DNA of 64,000 nucleotides from Microvirga mediterraneensis (GCF_013520865.1 NZ_JACDXJ010000003.1:62001-126000); one strand, 5' to 3'; shown: positions 27,012 through 35,771, counted from the first letter of the stretch. Numbers and translations are program-made. The notes: generated by a model not told the origin, from the letters alone.

Positions 27012-27545
27012 GATTTCTTCGCCACTTCGATCCAGCATCGCTTCGGTCACCGCTCACAGCGAGATTGAGGCGATGCTCCATCAAAAAACTAGTGACTATC
27101 CGGCAGTTGCTGCAATGAATTGAGCAGCCTCCGTCTCATGTACGCCGGACCAAGGGCACCAAATAGCAGCAGAGGTCGGGTAGGGGACGCGAGCTCTTAA
27201 GAACTGTTATTCGCAAATGATATTCTGTACATAGTTAGAAGTTGTGTTTGATCGATTGTTTTAAAACGTTTCTCAGGGCAGTTTGTTAATCAACGGGACG
27301 GAGGAGAGCTTCTCTCAGGGTGGCGAAAATGGCTTAGAATACAGATTGTGGAGCCGCTTCGCGCCTTGGCAGCGTGCTGCAGCCCCACCCAGAGCTATTT
27401 CCCTGTCGCAGCAGTTGCGAGCTCTGCGGATGCCACTGCGAAGACGGCTTGGTAGCGTACTCCTTCATTGTAGCTATACCTTGCTTCGCTTCCATTAGCT
27501 AAGCTAGTGCTTACGACATCAACAGCTTAGCTTGAGGGTGCAGGC
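27012..27545. other. Gene-free region after repB where repC would be expected
   Basis: About 530 bases with no recognisable gene and lower GC in 27200-27290. An inverted repeat, AGCTAAGC and GCTTAGCT, lies at about 27499-27533, immediately before the DUF1612 gene, and may be its operator. No RepC fragment was found here, so repC has either moved or was never in this position. Confidence 0.45.
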
Positions 27546-28703
27546 ATGGCTTTCGGCAGCAGGGTAGGGGACTACGACGAGGAGCCTTTGGTTCCGCGCA
27601 CCTATGCCCTGCCGGAGTTGCCATGGGAGGCGATTGCCGGCCGGCTCGAGCCGATCACGATCCGCATCCTCCGGTTTGACGCCCGTCTGGAGGCCTCCGG
27701 GCTTGCCGCTGGCTGGCAGTCGCGCTGCGATATGACCGAGGCGGTGCGGGCCCTGCTGCTGGATGGCCATCTCGTGGATGTCGGTGATCTCGTCCTGCAC
27801 GATGCCGGCATGGACGTGCGCCACCCCCCCCACGAACCCACCCGCGCCGCAGCCGCCCTGCGCGCCCGCCGCACCGCCCTGGCCCGCAAGGCGCCCTGGC
27901 CGCTGTCGATCGACGGCCTCGCGGCCCTGCGCGGCATCGGCCCCGTGGCCGAGGACAGGCCCACCCGGGCCAAGAGCAAGAAGGCGGATCCGAAGGATGA
28001 GGACGCCTACCCGCCCTATGCCCATGATGCCGATCCCTGGAAGGCGCACTTTGCCGAGATCGATGCTCTCTTGGACCGCACCAGCAAGGTGCTCGCCGGC
28101 GAGACCCCGCTGCCGAAGAGCCGCTCGCACCTGGTCTATGACCCCGATCAGGACGAAGCTGAAGCCGAGGACCTATGGCTCGATGTGGTCAAGCGCACCA
28201 GCGGCTGGCCGGCGATTGCCGCAGCCGCGGTGGCGTGGAACGCGTGGCTCGATCTCAACCTTTACGCCCGCTTGCCGTGGCTCGGCCTGATCATGGCAGC
28301 ATCCATCCTGCGGGCGAGGGGGCTCACCCACCACCTGCTGCCGCTGGCCGCCGGCTTCAAGCAGTCGAAGTTCCGGCCGCAGGGCAGGGAAGGTGCCCTG
28401 GAGAAGCTCGAGGGCTTCTGCCAGGTGCTGGAGGAGGCACTTGTTCTCGCCCACAAGGATCTCGACCGGCTCATCCTCGCCCGCGAGCTGATGAACAGGG
28501 TGACAAAGACCTGCCGCTCCAACTCGAAGCTGCCGGAACTGGTCGAGCTGTTCCTGTCGCGGCCGCTGGTGACGGTGCCGCTCGGGGCCAAGCTGCTCAA
28601 GGTCACGCCCAAAGCCGTCGACCTGATGCTGGCCCAGCTCGGCGGCGCCCTGCCAAGGGAGCTCACCGGCCGAACCCGCTACAGAGCCTGGGGCATCGTG
28701 TAA
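27546..28703 (+). CDS. DUF1612 helix-turn-helix plasmid protein (RHE_PE00001 family)
   Basis: 385 residues of a protein family frequent on plasmids of Rhizobiales. The N-terminal domain begins LPELPWEAIAGRLEPITIRI and contains RCDMTEAVRALLLDGHLVDV. The C-terminal 60 residues hold a helix-turn-helix (GAKLLKVTPKAVDLMLAQLG) followed by the conserved ending RTRYRAWGI. The function is not established; DNA binding is likely. The centre (residues 130-190) is a charged linker. Located directly after the repAB region. Confidence 0.85.
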   Translation: MAFGSRVGDYDEEPLVPRTYALPELPWEAIAGRLEPITIRILRFDARLEASGLAAGWQSRCDMTEAVRALLLDGHLVDVGDLVLHDAGMDVRHPPHEPTRAAAALRARRTALARKAPWPLSIDGLAALRGIGPVAEDRPTRAKSKKADPKDEDAYPPYAHDADPWKAHFAEIDALLDRTSKVLAGETPLPKSRSHLVYDPDQDEAEAEDLWLDVVKRTSGWPAIAAAAVAWNAWLDLNLYARLPWLGLIMAASILRARGLTHHLLPLAAGFKQSKFRPQGREGALEKLEGFCQVLEEALVLAHKDLDRLILARELMNRVTKTCRSNSKLPELVELFLSRPLVTVPLGAKLLKVTPKAVDLMLAQLGGALPRELTGRTRYRAWGIV

Positions 28704-29009
28704 GGATTACATACCGCTCTCTTCAAGGGCACACTCTGGCAGCTTCTCCAGCAGGACATCGCGCTCGTTCCATGGTCCGCCGTCTTCGCTTGTTCGCCTT
28801 CGTTGTGCTCGCTCTGTATGTCTGCGCGCTTGCCGTGCTGTTCGTGAACCAGCGCAACCTGCGGATTCCGACGAAGCCGTCCACTTCCTCCAATCTGAAG
28901 CCGCCCAGGCATTCCGATTTCAAGCCGTCCATGGTTCCGAGGTGAAGTCGTCCACCTTGGTGCCGATATCCGGGTCGGTGATGGATGGTGGTTTAGGGGT
29001 TTGTCCTGG

Positions 29010-29756
29010 TCAAGCGTCGAATTCGGCGCGGTGGGTCTTTCGCAGGCTCTCGCCTGTGAGATTGATGCGATAGGCGTTGTGGACGACCCGGTCGAGGATG
29101 GCGTCGGCAAGGGTCGGAATGCTACCGATCATCTCGTACCATTTCTCGACCGGCACCTGACTGGTGATCAGGAGCGAGCCGGCATCGTAACGGTCCTCAA
29201 CGATCTCGAGCAGGTCGCGCTGCTGCTCGCCGGTGAGCGGCTCAGGGCCCCAATCGTCCAGCACGAGCAGTTTGGCCCGAGCAATCGTGCGCAACAGGCG
29301 AGAGTAGCGGCCGTGGTTGCGGGCGAGATCGAGCGCCGCAAACAGGCGCGGAACGCGGTGATACAGAACCGAGAGATCATCCCGACAGGCGCGGTGTGCG
29401 AGGGCGCAGGCGAGCCAACTCTTGCCGACCCCGCACGGTCCGGTGATCAGAAGATTGCGCCGCTCCCGGATCCAGTCGCAGGATGCCAGCTTGAGAAAGA
29501 GCGCTCGGTCGAGACCGCGGGCGGTCCGGAAGTCGACATCCTCGACACTGGCGGGATGACGCAGTTTGGCCGCCTTGGCGCGAGCCTCGAAGCGCTTCTG
29601 CCGGCGTTGCGTCACCTCGTGATCGAGGATCAGGCCGAGCCATTCCGCATGGCCGAGCGCATCGGCCTCAGGGGTGGCGCTGAGCGCCTTGAACCCCTTG
29701 GCCATACCGTGCAGGCCAAGGTCATGGAGCTGGTCGAGGGTGGGATGGGTCAACAT
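29010..29756 (-). CDS. istB: IS21 helper ATPase IstB (copy 2)
   Basis: About 248 residues from ATG 29756, giving the standard beginning MLTHPTLDQLHDLGLHGMAK. Walker A is LLITGPCGVGKSWLACAL and Walker B is LLVLDDWGPEPL, with ITSQVPVEKWYEM following. It loads on target DNA and directs IstA. Preceded by istA with a short gap. Confidence 0.92.
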   Translation of the reverse strand: MLTHPTLDQLHDLGLHGMAKGFKALSATPEADALGHAEWLGLILDHEVTQRRQKRFEARAKAAKLRHPASVEDVDFRTARGLDRALFLKLASCDWIRERRNLLITGPCGVGKSWLACALAHRACRDDLSVLYHRVPRLFAALDLARNHGRYSRLLRTIARAKLLVLDDWGPEPLTGEQQRDLLEIVEDRYDAGSLLITSQVPVEKWYEMIGSIPTLADAILDRVVHNAYRINLTGESLRKTHRAEFDA

Positions 29757-29769
29757 GGTCGGTCTCCTG

Positions 29770-31308
29770 TTAGTGGAAATACCCCGGTCCGCGGACATTG
29801 GGGTGGGTGATGACGGGAGTGTCGGCGGCCTTGGCGGGAGCGCGGTCGCGGTAGGTGTCGAGGAGCGAGACGATGCTCTTGTAGGTTAGCGCCCGGATCG
29901 TCAGAGCCCGTTCGGCGACTGCCTCGACGCGCTCCTTCGGGATGCCGCGCATGTGCTGGAGCACGCCAATGCAGGTGCGAAAGCCCTGCTCAGGGTGACG
30001 CCGCGCGGCCAGGATCGCCGCAATCAGCATCTCGGTGTTCGGGCCGATCGCGGCGGCCCAGGAGCGGAAGCGCTCGGGCGACCAGGCGGCATAGCGGCGA
30101 TGCGAACTCGGCATGTGCTCGGCACTTGTGCCATGCGCCCGTCCTGCGTAACGCCGCGCGTGGGCAGCGACGCGTCCACCCTTGTGAAAGGCTTCGACGG
30201 TGCGCTGGGTCACCCGCACGTCGACCTGCTGGCCGATGAGGCCAAACGGCACCGAATAGAAGAAACCCTCGACCTCGATGTGATAGTCGAGCCCGACCCG
30301 GGCGAGCTGCCATTGCGCGAAGACGTAGTCCTCCGCCGGCAGTGGTGCGAGAACCGGCTTCTCGATGGTCTCGAACAACTGTCGCCGGCTGACGCCGAGA
30401 CGACGCATGGGCACGCTGTTCATGCGCTCGACAGCCTCAGCGATCGCCGCGTTGGCTTCCTGGAGCGAGAAGAAGGTGCGGTTACGCAGGCGGCCGAGAA
30501 TGTAGAATTGGGCAAAGCGGACTCCGGACTCAACTTTTGCCTTATCCTTCGGGCGACGTGGTCGGGCTGGCAGAATTCCGACCTCGTAATGGGCCGCCAT
30601 CTTGCCGTAGCTGCGGTTGATCTCGGGATCGTAGAACGAGGCCTTGTGGACGCCGCTCTTCAGGTTGTCCGGGACGATGAGCTTGGTCACGCCGCCATGA
30701 AACCGGAACATCCGCACATGGGCCTCAATCCAATCCGGCAGGGTCTGGGTCCAGGTGGCTTCGGCATAGGTCAGGTTGGAGGCGCCGAGCACGGCGACGA
30801 AGATCTCGGCGTGGCGGATCTCGCCGGTGAGCGGATCGACGATGGGCAGCTTCTTGCCCGAGTAATCCACGAACACCTTGTCGCCGGCGACGTGATGCTG
30901 GCGCATGGTCGGCGTCAGGCGGCGCTCGAAGGAGCGGAACAGGTCGCAGAACCGCGAGTAGCCGTAGCCGCTGGGATAGTCCGCCAGGTACTCCTCGTGC
31001 AGGATAGCGATGCTGACGCCCGGCCGCTTCAACTCCTGCACCAGACTTGCCCAATCCGGCTCGGGACGACGTCGCGTGCCGATCCGGGCGCCCGCCCGGG
31101 CGAACAGCGTCTCCTCCAGGGCCGCGTCGGTCAGGTCCTCTGGCAGCGGCCAGGCCAGCCCGGCCGCCTTGGCCCGCTTGATCGCGTCTCGCACGGTGGA
31201 GCGCGCCGCGCCAACGGTCCGGCCGATCTCCCGATCGCTGGTCCCGCTCGCATGAAGACGCAGAACTTGCCGCATCTGTCGCATGGTCATCTCTCTGTTT
31301 GCCGGCAT
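29770..31308 (-). CDS. istA: IS21 transposase IstA (copy 2)
   Basis: About 512 residues from the ATG at 31308 (MPANREMTMRQMRQVLRLHA). It has an N-terminal helix-turn-helix (SDREIGRTVGAARSTVRDAI), then the rve core: GDKVFVDYSGKKLPIVD (first D), TKLIVPDNLKSGV (second D) and KDKAKVESGVRFAQ (catalytic E). The C-terminal Mu-like domain is complete. All three catalytic residues and full length suggest an active transposase. Confidence 0.92.
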   Translation of the reverse strand: MPANREMTMRQMRQVLRLHASGTSDREIGRTVGAARSTVRDAIKRAKAAGLAWPLPEDLTDAALEETLFARAGARIGTRRRPEPDWASLVQELKRPGVSIAILHEEYLADYPSGYGYSRFCDLFRSFERRLTPTMRQHHVAGDKVFVDYSGKKLPIVDPLTGEIRHAEIFVAVLGASNLTYAEATWTQTLPDWIEAHVRMFRFHGGVTKLIVPDNLKSGVHKASFYDPEINRSYGKMAAHYEVGILPARPRRPKDKAKVESGVRFAQFYILGRLRNRTFFSLQEANAAIAEAVERMNSVPMRRLGVSRRQLFETIEKPVLAPLPAEDYVFAQWQLARVGLDYHIEVEGFFYSVPFGLIGQQVDVRVTQRTVEAFHKGGRVAAHARRYAGRAHGTSAEHMPSSHRRYAAWSPERFRSWAAAIGPNTEMLIAAILAARRHPEQGFRTCIGVLQHMRGIPKERVEAVAERALTIRALTYKSIVSLLDTYRDRAPAKAADTPVITHPNVRGPGYFH

Positions 31309-32486
31309 CGCGTTCCTCTCTGTGGAGAGGTCGAAATGCCCCAATCGGATGACCCGGTGCAGCACGGTTCTTCCGCCTGATCCCTGGACGGGATCAAATC
31401 GGAAGGGTGGACGGCTTCAGTTCGGAAGGGTGGACGGGATCAAATCGGAACCGTGGACGACTTCAAGTCGGTACACATGGACGGATTGCGTCGGAATCTG
31501 CACAACCTGCTCTATCCAGCTTCCGACCGGCGCAGCACCGCCGCCGAAGCGGGGCTTTCCGACTTCCAGGATCTGATCCTCCAGACGCCAGATGGCGAAC
31601 GGCTTGTCGCATGGTGGAAACCGGCGCAGCCCGGCAAGGCGCTGATCCTGTACTTCCATGGCAACGGCGGCAGTCTCTGGAACGGACGCCTGCGCGCTCA
31701 GGCGCTGACGGCCTCCGGCCGCGGGCTGCTCATGGTTAGCTATCGCGGCTACTCCGGCTCGACCGGCTCGCCCACGGAAATGGGGCTCCACACGGACGCC
31801 CGCACTGCCTATGACTGGGTGCGGCAATCCTACGAGGCCTCGCGGCTGGTCGCCTATGGCGAGTCCCTCGGCACCGGGGTGGCGGTGCGCCTGGCGAGTG
31901 AGCAGCCGCTGGCCGGTCTCATCCTCGACGCGCCCTACACCTCCACCGCCGATGGGGCCAGCCTCACCTACTGGTATGTGCCCGTCTCCTGGCTGATGCT
32001 GGACCAGTTCCGCTCGCTCGACATCATCCAGCAGGTGAAGGCGCCGATCCTGATCCTGCACGGCACGGATGATCGCACCATTCCCTTTGCCTTCGGCGGG
32101 CGGCTGTATGCGGCCGCTCCCGAGCCGAAGCACTTCGTCCGCATCGAGGGCGGGAGCCATAGCCGCAATCTCGAGCAGGGCGGGATGGCGGCGGTGGAGG
32201 ACTTCCTCGCGGCCGTGGAGACCCAGCGGCCAGACCGCTCCTCCGGCACTGTCACGCCACCATAAGCACCGTAGGCCACCATCTCGCGATGACTTCCCGG
32301 CATCAGGGCGAGGGCTGAGGTATCCTTGTTCGACCAATCCCACTGTGCTGTATAGGGCAGGGCAATCAGGAGATGGATGCTTGAACAAGCATCAGCCCAC
32401 AAGCCGTGCTTGAGGATCGTTCTTTGGCGCTTCTCGAAGACACTCTTCAAGGACACGACTTTCAGCCGATTAGGCCCGCGTACGCC

Positions 32487-33086
32487 ATGTTGACCTTGGA
32501 ACGCCCTACCTCGCTCGAACAGATCATCAAGAAGAGCCGGTTCGTCGCGACAGGCGGCCCGGTTGCGGGCGAGCAGGCCGCCAAGGACTTCATCGCCGCT
32601 CACGCCGATCCAGGAGCCAATCACAACTGCTGGGCTTGGCGGGTGGGGCAGAGCTATCGCAGCAGCGATGATGGCGAGCCCAGCGGCACCGCCGGCAAGC
32701 CAATCCTGCAGGCGATTGATCGGCTATCCCTCGACAATGTCGCTGTTGTCGTGACCCGCTGGTTTGGAGGGGTTCTTCTCGGCAGCGGTGGCCTGATCCG
32801 GGCTTACGGCGGGACCGCGGCCACCTGTCTGCGGGCAGGCAAGCTGGTCGCGATCGTAGCCGTTCACGAAGCCACCATCACCGTAACCTTTTCCGATCTG
32901 GCGCTTGTGCAGGCGCGGCTCGCCAGCAGTGCCGGTGTTCAGATCCGCCAGGAGAGCTTCACCGAGACAGGTGCAACGCTGACGGTGGGCCTCCCCGAAG
33001 CGAGTGCCCCGCAGATCGTCCACATGATCATGGACATCACCAGCGGCCGGGCATCGATTGTGATGGATCCCTGCACCGCGATCTGA
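32487..33086 (+). CDS. YigZ/IMPACT family protein
   Basis: About 199 residues from the ATG at 32487. The N-terminal UPF0029/IMPACT domain has KKSRFVATGGPV, NHNCWAWRVG and DDGEPSGTAGKPILQAI, then VTRWFGGVLLGSGGLIRAYG, which is the family signature. A C-terminal DUF1949-like ferredoxin fold follows. Relatives are linked to translation control, but the bacterial role is poorly known. The frame extends upstream to 32406 without similarity. It is an unusual resident of a plasmid region. Confidence 0.88.
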   Translation: MLTLERPTSLEQIIKKSRFVATGGPVAGEQAAKDFIAAHADPGANHNCWAWRVGQSYRSSDDGEPSGTAGKPILQAIDRLSLDNVAVVVTRWFGGVLLGSGGLIRAYGGTAATCLRAGKLVAIVAVHEATITVTFSDLALVQARLASSAGVQIRQESFTETGATLTVGLPEASAPQIVHMIMDITSGRASIVMDPCTAI

Positions 33087-33168
33087 TCTGGGATCGGCAA
33101 CAGCGGGTCGGTAAGATCTGTCCGCTACGGCTATTGGCTCTGCCATTGGTGCAGGCGAGATTCGGATC

Positions 33169-33687
33169 ATGAGAGCACTCGTTGGCATCAGCACCATGCT
33201 CGTTCTCCTGTCCATGGGAGCGGCGGCGGACGGCACAAGTCTCGCCGGCTCCCTCTGGCAATGCACCCGAGCCTCGGACCAGTCTCAGTTCGTGATCACC
33301 TTCTACCCCGGCGGAGGAGTAGGCGGCGGCGAACTGCAGGATGAGGAGGTAAGCCCCTACATCTTCGATGCCTCCCGTACCAAGCCCGGGGAGTGGCCAG
33401 GCAAGTGGGAACAGACAGGCCATCGCTTCACCCGGGCGTTTCCGGATCAGGACATGCGGATTGAGGGGAGCGTCCGAGGACCTGGACAGCCTGCTGCGCG
33501 GCTCACCGGCACCGAAACCTCGCCAGGAGGAGGGTCTGCTGCGGCGTGCACGGCCTTATCCAGATTGCCAAAGATCGGGGAGGGGTTGGTGATCCCCAGA
33601 GACAGCCGCTTCATCGATCTGGATGGAGAGGAGGGGACCCTGAAGGTGTCGGCGGGTGTCTCGCTCCAGGAGCAAGGGGCCCGCTAG
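33169..33687 (+). CDS. Exported small protein, function unknown
   Basis: 172 residues with an N-terminal signal peptide (MRALVGISTMLVLLSMGAAA, cleavage expected near residue 20). The mature part has LAGSLWQCTRASDQSQFVIT and repeated Gly-rich turns and two Cys; it is probably a small beta-rich periplasmic protein. No named domain is recognised. It begins 82 bases after the YigZ gene in the same direction. Confidence 0.55.
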   Translation: MRALVGISTMLVLLSMGAAADGTSLAGSLWQCTRASDQSQFVITFYPGGGVGGGELQDEEVSPYIFDASRTKPGEWPGKWEQTGHRFTRAFPDQDMRIEGSVRGPGQPAARLTGTETSPGGGSAAACTALSRLPKIGEGLVIPRDSRFIDLDGEEGTLKVSAGVSLQEQGAR

Positions 33688-33751
33688 AAGCCGGCAGCTG
33701 GGCGAGGGGCTGAGCCTTGGGAAGGCCCCGCCTGATGCCCATATATGGTTC

Positions 33752-34195
33752 ATGCCGCCCAAGGGTTCTTCACCACGCACCCTCGACCTGTTCGAGGTCA
33801 CTCTGACCATCCCGACGCCCTCGGCTGAACCGGCTCCTGTTCCGGCTGACCCACCAAGGCTGGTCAGCCTGTCCGATGCTCAACTGGCCCAGCAGTTGAG
33901 CCATGTCGTCAGTGAAGTGCCGCGCCGACTGGAGAAGGGCAGGGGCAACCGCCCGGAGCTCGAGGCGGCGGTAACACAGGCCAAAGTGTCCTTAAGTCGG
34001 CTTGTGCCAGAACCTGCAAAGCACACCAACTCCTCGCGCTCCCGAAAGACCTCTTCGGTGCTGCAGGAAGGGCAGCGCAAGGCAGTCAGAGCCGCCCTTC
34101 TCGCCGGCGTAGCACCGACTCAAGTAGCCAAGCACTTCGGTCTGTCGCTGGCCACCGTGCGCAAGTTGCTCGATAAGGAGGGTAGGGGGTCTTGA
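33752..34195 (+). CDS. Small protein with a C-terminal helix-turn-helix
   Basis: About 147 residues from ATG 33752. The frame opens at 33656 but the added residues are low complexity, and no good ribosome-binding site marks either start. A Pro-rich N-terminal linker and a central helical region precede RKAVRAALLAGVAPTQVAKH and FGLSLATVRKLLDKEG, a resolvase-like helix-turn-helix. Probably a DNA-binding plasmid protein; no family name can be given. Confidence 0.5.
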   Translation: MPPKGSSPRTLDLFEVTLTIPTPSAEPAPVPADPPRLVSLSDAQLAQQLSHVVSEVPRRLEKGRGNRPELEAAVTQAKVSLSRLVPEPAKHTNSSRSRKTSSVLQEGQRKAVRAALLAGVAPTQVAKHFGLSLATVRKLLDKEGRGS

Positions 34196-34358
34196 AGGAG
34201 AGGGCATAGGATTGCCGACGAACAACGGGATAGGAGCTTGCAAAGCTTCCTGCTCATTCGCCCGTCCCAAAGCCTGTCGCTCGAATATCATCTCTGCCTC
34301 CGCCACTGGCGCAGTCGACCCATGACGCAAGAGCCTGCTCGCTTCCGAGAAGCACCTC

Positions 34359-34652
34359 ATGAACGATGATGATTTCGAGCAGTTGATCGCCAGCTTGGGC
34401 GAGGTTCTCGCCTGCACGGACAACAGCCAGAGCCTGGGAGGTGGCCTGAGGCTGCCCTCCGCCACTGACGTAGCCGCAATCCGCAAAAAAACTGGTCTGT
34501 CTCAAGCCGATTTCGCACGCCGGACCAGCGTCCCCGTGGCAACAATCCGGAATTGGGAGCAGGGCCGGCGGCTCCCTCAAGGACCGGCGCGGGTTCTGCT
34601 GGCCCTGCTCGATCGCAACCCACGGATCGTGGAGGACACCCTTAGCCGGTGA
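34359..34652 (+). CDS. XRE family antitoxin-like regulator (NadS/HigA type), no toxin seen
   Basis: 97 residues. After a short acidic N-terminus, residues 37-85 form an XRE helix-turn-helix: ATDVAAIRKKTGLSQADFAR, then SVPVATIRNWEQGRRLP and PARVLLALLDRNP. This is the NadS/HigA-like antitoxin pattern, in which a RelE/HigB toxin gene would normally lie upstream. Only 163 bases separate it from the previous gene and they contain no toxin sequence, so it is an orphan or a relic of a toxin-antitoxin pair. Confidence 0.75.
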   Translation: MNDDDFEQLIASLGEVLACTDNSQSLGGGLRLPSATDVAAIRKKTGLSQADFARRTSVPVATIRNWEQGRRLPQGPARVLLALLDRNPRIVEDTLSR

Positions 34653-34690
34653 ATGCTCCGCCTGACCGACGGTGCTTGCTCTGCCGCAGG

Positions 34691-34783
34691 TCACCAGGCT
34701 TGTGAGGGCATGCCAAAGTGCCCATTGGCGAGCTGCCGGGCCCGTGCCGTGATCTCCTCTTCCGTGAAGCGCTCAGGCGCCAT
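34691..34783 (-). CDS. Possible 30-residue protein
   Basis: A very short frame from the ATG at 34783 with AGGGAGAG about six bases upstream. The product MAPERFTEEEITARARQLAN plus ten residues has an amphipathic, charged helix that looks coding. It lies in a 220-base gap otherwise without genes. I do not recognise it. Confidence 0.3.
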   Translation of the reverse strand: MAPERFTEEEITARARQLANGHFGMPSQAW

Positions 34784-34875
34784 TTGTGCTCTCCCTGCCA
34801 CGAGCGGGAATGATGCCGGGCGAGTGTGACAGGATGGTGGTAGGGCTGAGTGGCCGCCACGATCGGCTACGTTGA

Positions 34876-35094
34876 TCAGCCTTCGTTACGCGTCCAGTTC
34901 TCGATCGCTTCCCTCAAACCTGCAGGCAAGTCGATTGGTGCCGTATCGGCAAGATTGCCGCTCGACGCTCCCAGCTCCGAGAGCAGCGCCTGGTACTTCT
35001 CTAGCTTTGGCTCCTGCGTCGCGTCAAAGCCTTCCGCTGTCACATCGCCTGGAGTGCCCCCGAACAGGCAGAGGAGTGCAAGGATAGCGCGCAT
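34876..35094 (-). CDS. Small exported protein, function unknown
   Basis: 72 residues with a short signal-like start (MRAILALLCLFGG) and an acidic mature part (LEKYQALLSELGASSGNLAD). GGAAGGATT stands eight bases before the ATG. No family recognised. Confidence 0.45.
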   Translation of the reverse strand: MRAILALLCLFGGTPGDVTAEGFDATQEPKLEKYQALLSELGASSGNLADTAPIDLPAGLREAIENWTRNEG

Positions 35095-35259
35095 GGATCG
35101 AATCCTTCCGAGACCACAGTAGGATTGCGTACCGTGGCATTTTCACGGCTGGAGGGGTGTGCGGCAAGGCCCGCTAGGTCGGGGGCTATCCTCAGCCGGT
35201 ACTCGCTGGACCGGCATCTGCCGGCTGGGTGAATAAGCCCGGCCGAGAGGCTGGTGTGC

Positions 35260-35541
35260 CTAATACTGCCATCTTGCTTTTATCGCTTCGGAGGCGACTG
35301 GATCTATGTTGTACCAGAAGGCCGTGTTGTTCTTGGAGTCGACGACATAGAGCTTATCGTTGGCGTCCATGGCGCCCCAAACGTATTGAGCAGCCTGCTC
35401 AGCCGTGTAGTTCGATTGCACGTACCAAAAGGATTCAGTTACTTTGGCCCAGTTGCCAAGTTGCTTAATTCTCTCAGAAACCTTCGGATAGTTTTGACCA
35501 TACCTCTGTAGGTCATAAGTAATGTGGAGGTTGTTCGCCAA
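35260..35541 (-). CDS. SinR-like / Cas2-fold small protein
   Basis: 93 residues starting with TTG at 35541, supported by AAGGAGA seven bases upstream. NLHITYDLQRYGQNYPKVSE, LGNWAKVTESFWYVQSNYTA and AMDANDKLYVVDSKNNTAFW match small proteins annotated as SinR-like. Their layout (beta strand ending in YDL, then an interrupted ferredoxin fold) resembles Cas2 and VapD. The Asp in TYDL is where Cas2/VapD nucleases carry a catalytic Asp. No CRISPR locus or partner gene is present. It could be an orphan toxin or nuclease; activity is not demonstrable from sequence. Confidence 0.65.
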   Translation of the reverse strand: MANNLHITYDLQRYGQNYPKVSERIKQLGNWAKVTESFWYVQSNYTAEQAAQYVWGAMDANDKLYVVDSKNNTAFWYNIDPVASEAIKARWQY

Positions 35542-35639
35542 TCGATTCTCCTTGTGGGTGGCAGGAACATCCTCGCAGAGACAGAGCGAGCAACAAGGCT
35601 AGAAGCGTTAACCATGCTCACGTGTCCTCGCTTTTCACA

Positions 35640-35663
35640 GGCTGTGCCGTCGAAGGCACAGCC
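35640..35663. terminator. Perfect 9-bp hairpin before the tRNA-like gene
   Basis: GGCTGTGCC and GGCACAGCC surround the 6-base loop GTCGAA. There is no T-run on either side, so it may be a factor-dependent terminator or another RNA structure. It lies between the Cas2-like gene's promoter side and the tRNA at 35698. Confidence 0.35.
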
Positions 35664-35697
35664 AATCGGCCGAGGGTGGGCACAATGGCCAGAGGTG

Positions 35698-35771
35698 GGG
35701 TCCGTAGCTCGAGGTTAGAGCGGGCCGCCCATAATGGTCTGGTTGGGGGGCAAGTCCCTCCGGGCCCACCA
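35698..35771 (+). tRNA. Degenerate tRNA with CAT anticodon
   Basis: A cloverleaf can be drawn. The acceptor arms GGGTCCG and CGGGCCC pair fully with one G-T. The D stem is GCTC/GAGC around a short GAGGTTA loop. The anticodon stem GGCCG/TGGTC surrounds CCCATAA with CAT in the centre, and the T stem is followed by discriminator A and an encoded CCA. It resembles alphaproteobacterial tRNA-Ile2/Met (CAT). Deviations are a C instead of T at position 33, a shortened D loop, and a T loop in which the usual GTTCAAGTC reads GGCAAGTC, one base short. These changes suggest a decayed or specialised plasmid copy. Confidence 0.6.

Larger units (their letters stand above)
28860..31502 (-). mobile_element. 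IS21 family insertion sequence (copy 2) with 5-bp target duplication
   Basis: Ends are TGCGGATTCCGACG at 28860 and, inverted, TGCAGATTCCGACG ending at 31502, one mismatch in 14. CAACC occurs directly at 28855-28859 and 31503-31507. Several internal copies of a motif like CCGTCCACSTT with TTCCGAT lie inside both ends, as in other IS21 elements. Length is 2643 bp. It differs in sequence from IS21 copy 1. Confidence 0.92.
28772..32265 (+). pseudogene. Alpha/beta hydrolase gene split by IS21
   Basis: The 5' piece (28772-28859) encodes a membrane anchor, LRLFAFVVLALYVCALAVLF then VNQRN. The 3' piece (31503-32265) encodes the catalytic domain. This has LILYFHGNGGSLW (oxyanion strand), VAYGESLGTGVAVRLA with the nucleophile Ser in GESLG, LILHGTDDRTIPF (acid) and EGGSHSRNL (His). 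Joining the pieces with one copy of the CAACC duplication gives NQRNLLYPASD in one frame, the normal sequence at this point of the family. The intact protein would be an inner-membrane-anchored serine hydrolase. A frame at 31453-32265 could still produce the catalytic part without the anchor. Confidence 0.88.

Noticed and set aside
29953..31380. 475-residue open frame on the plus strand
   Set aside because: It is the reverse complement of istA, whose catalytic motifs are all in place on the other strand.
34196..34358. A RelE/HigB toxin before the XRE antitoxin
   Set aside because: No frame in this interval gives the toxin's typical C-terminal sequence; too short for a complete toxin.
35260..35541. 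True Cas2 of a CRISPR-Cas locus
   Set aside because: No cas1, other cas genes or repeat-spacer array anywhere in the window; only the fold-level resemblance is retained.
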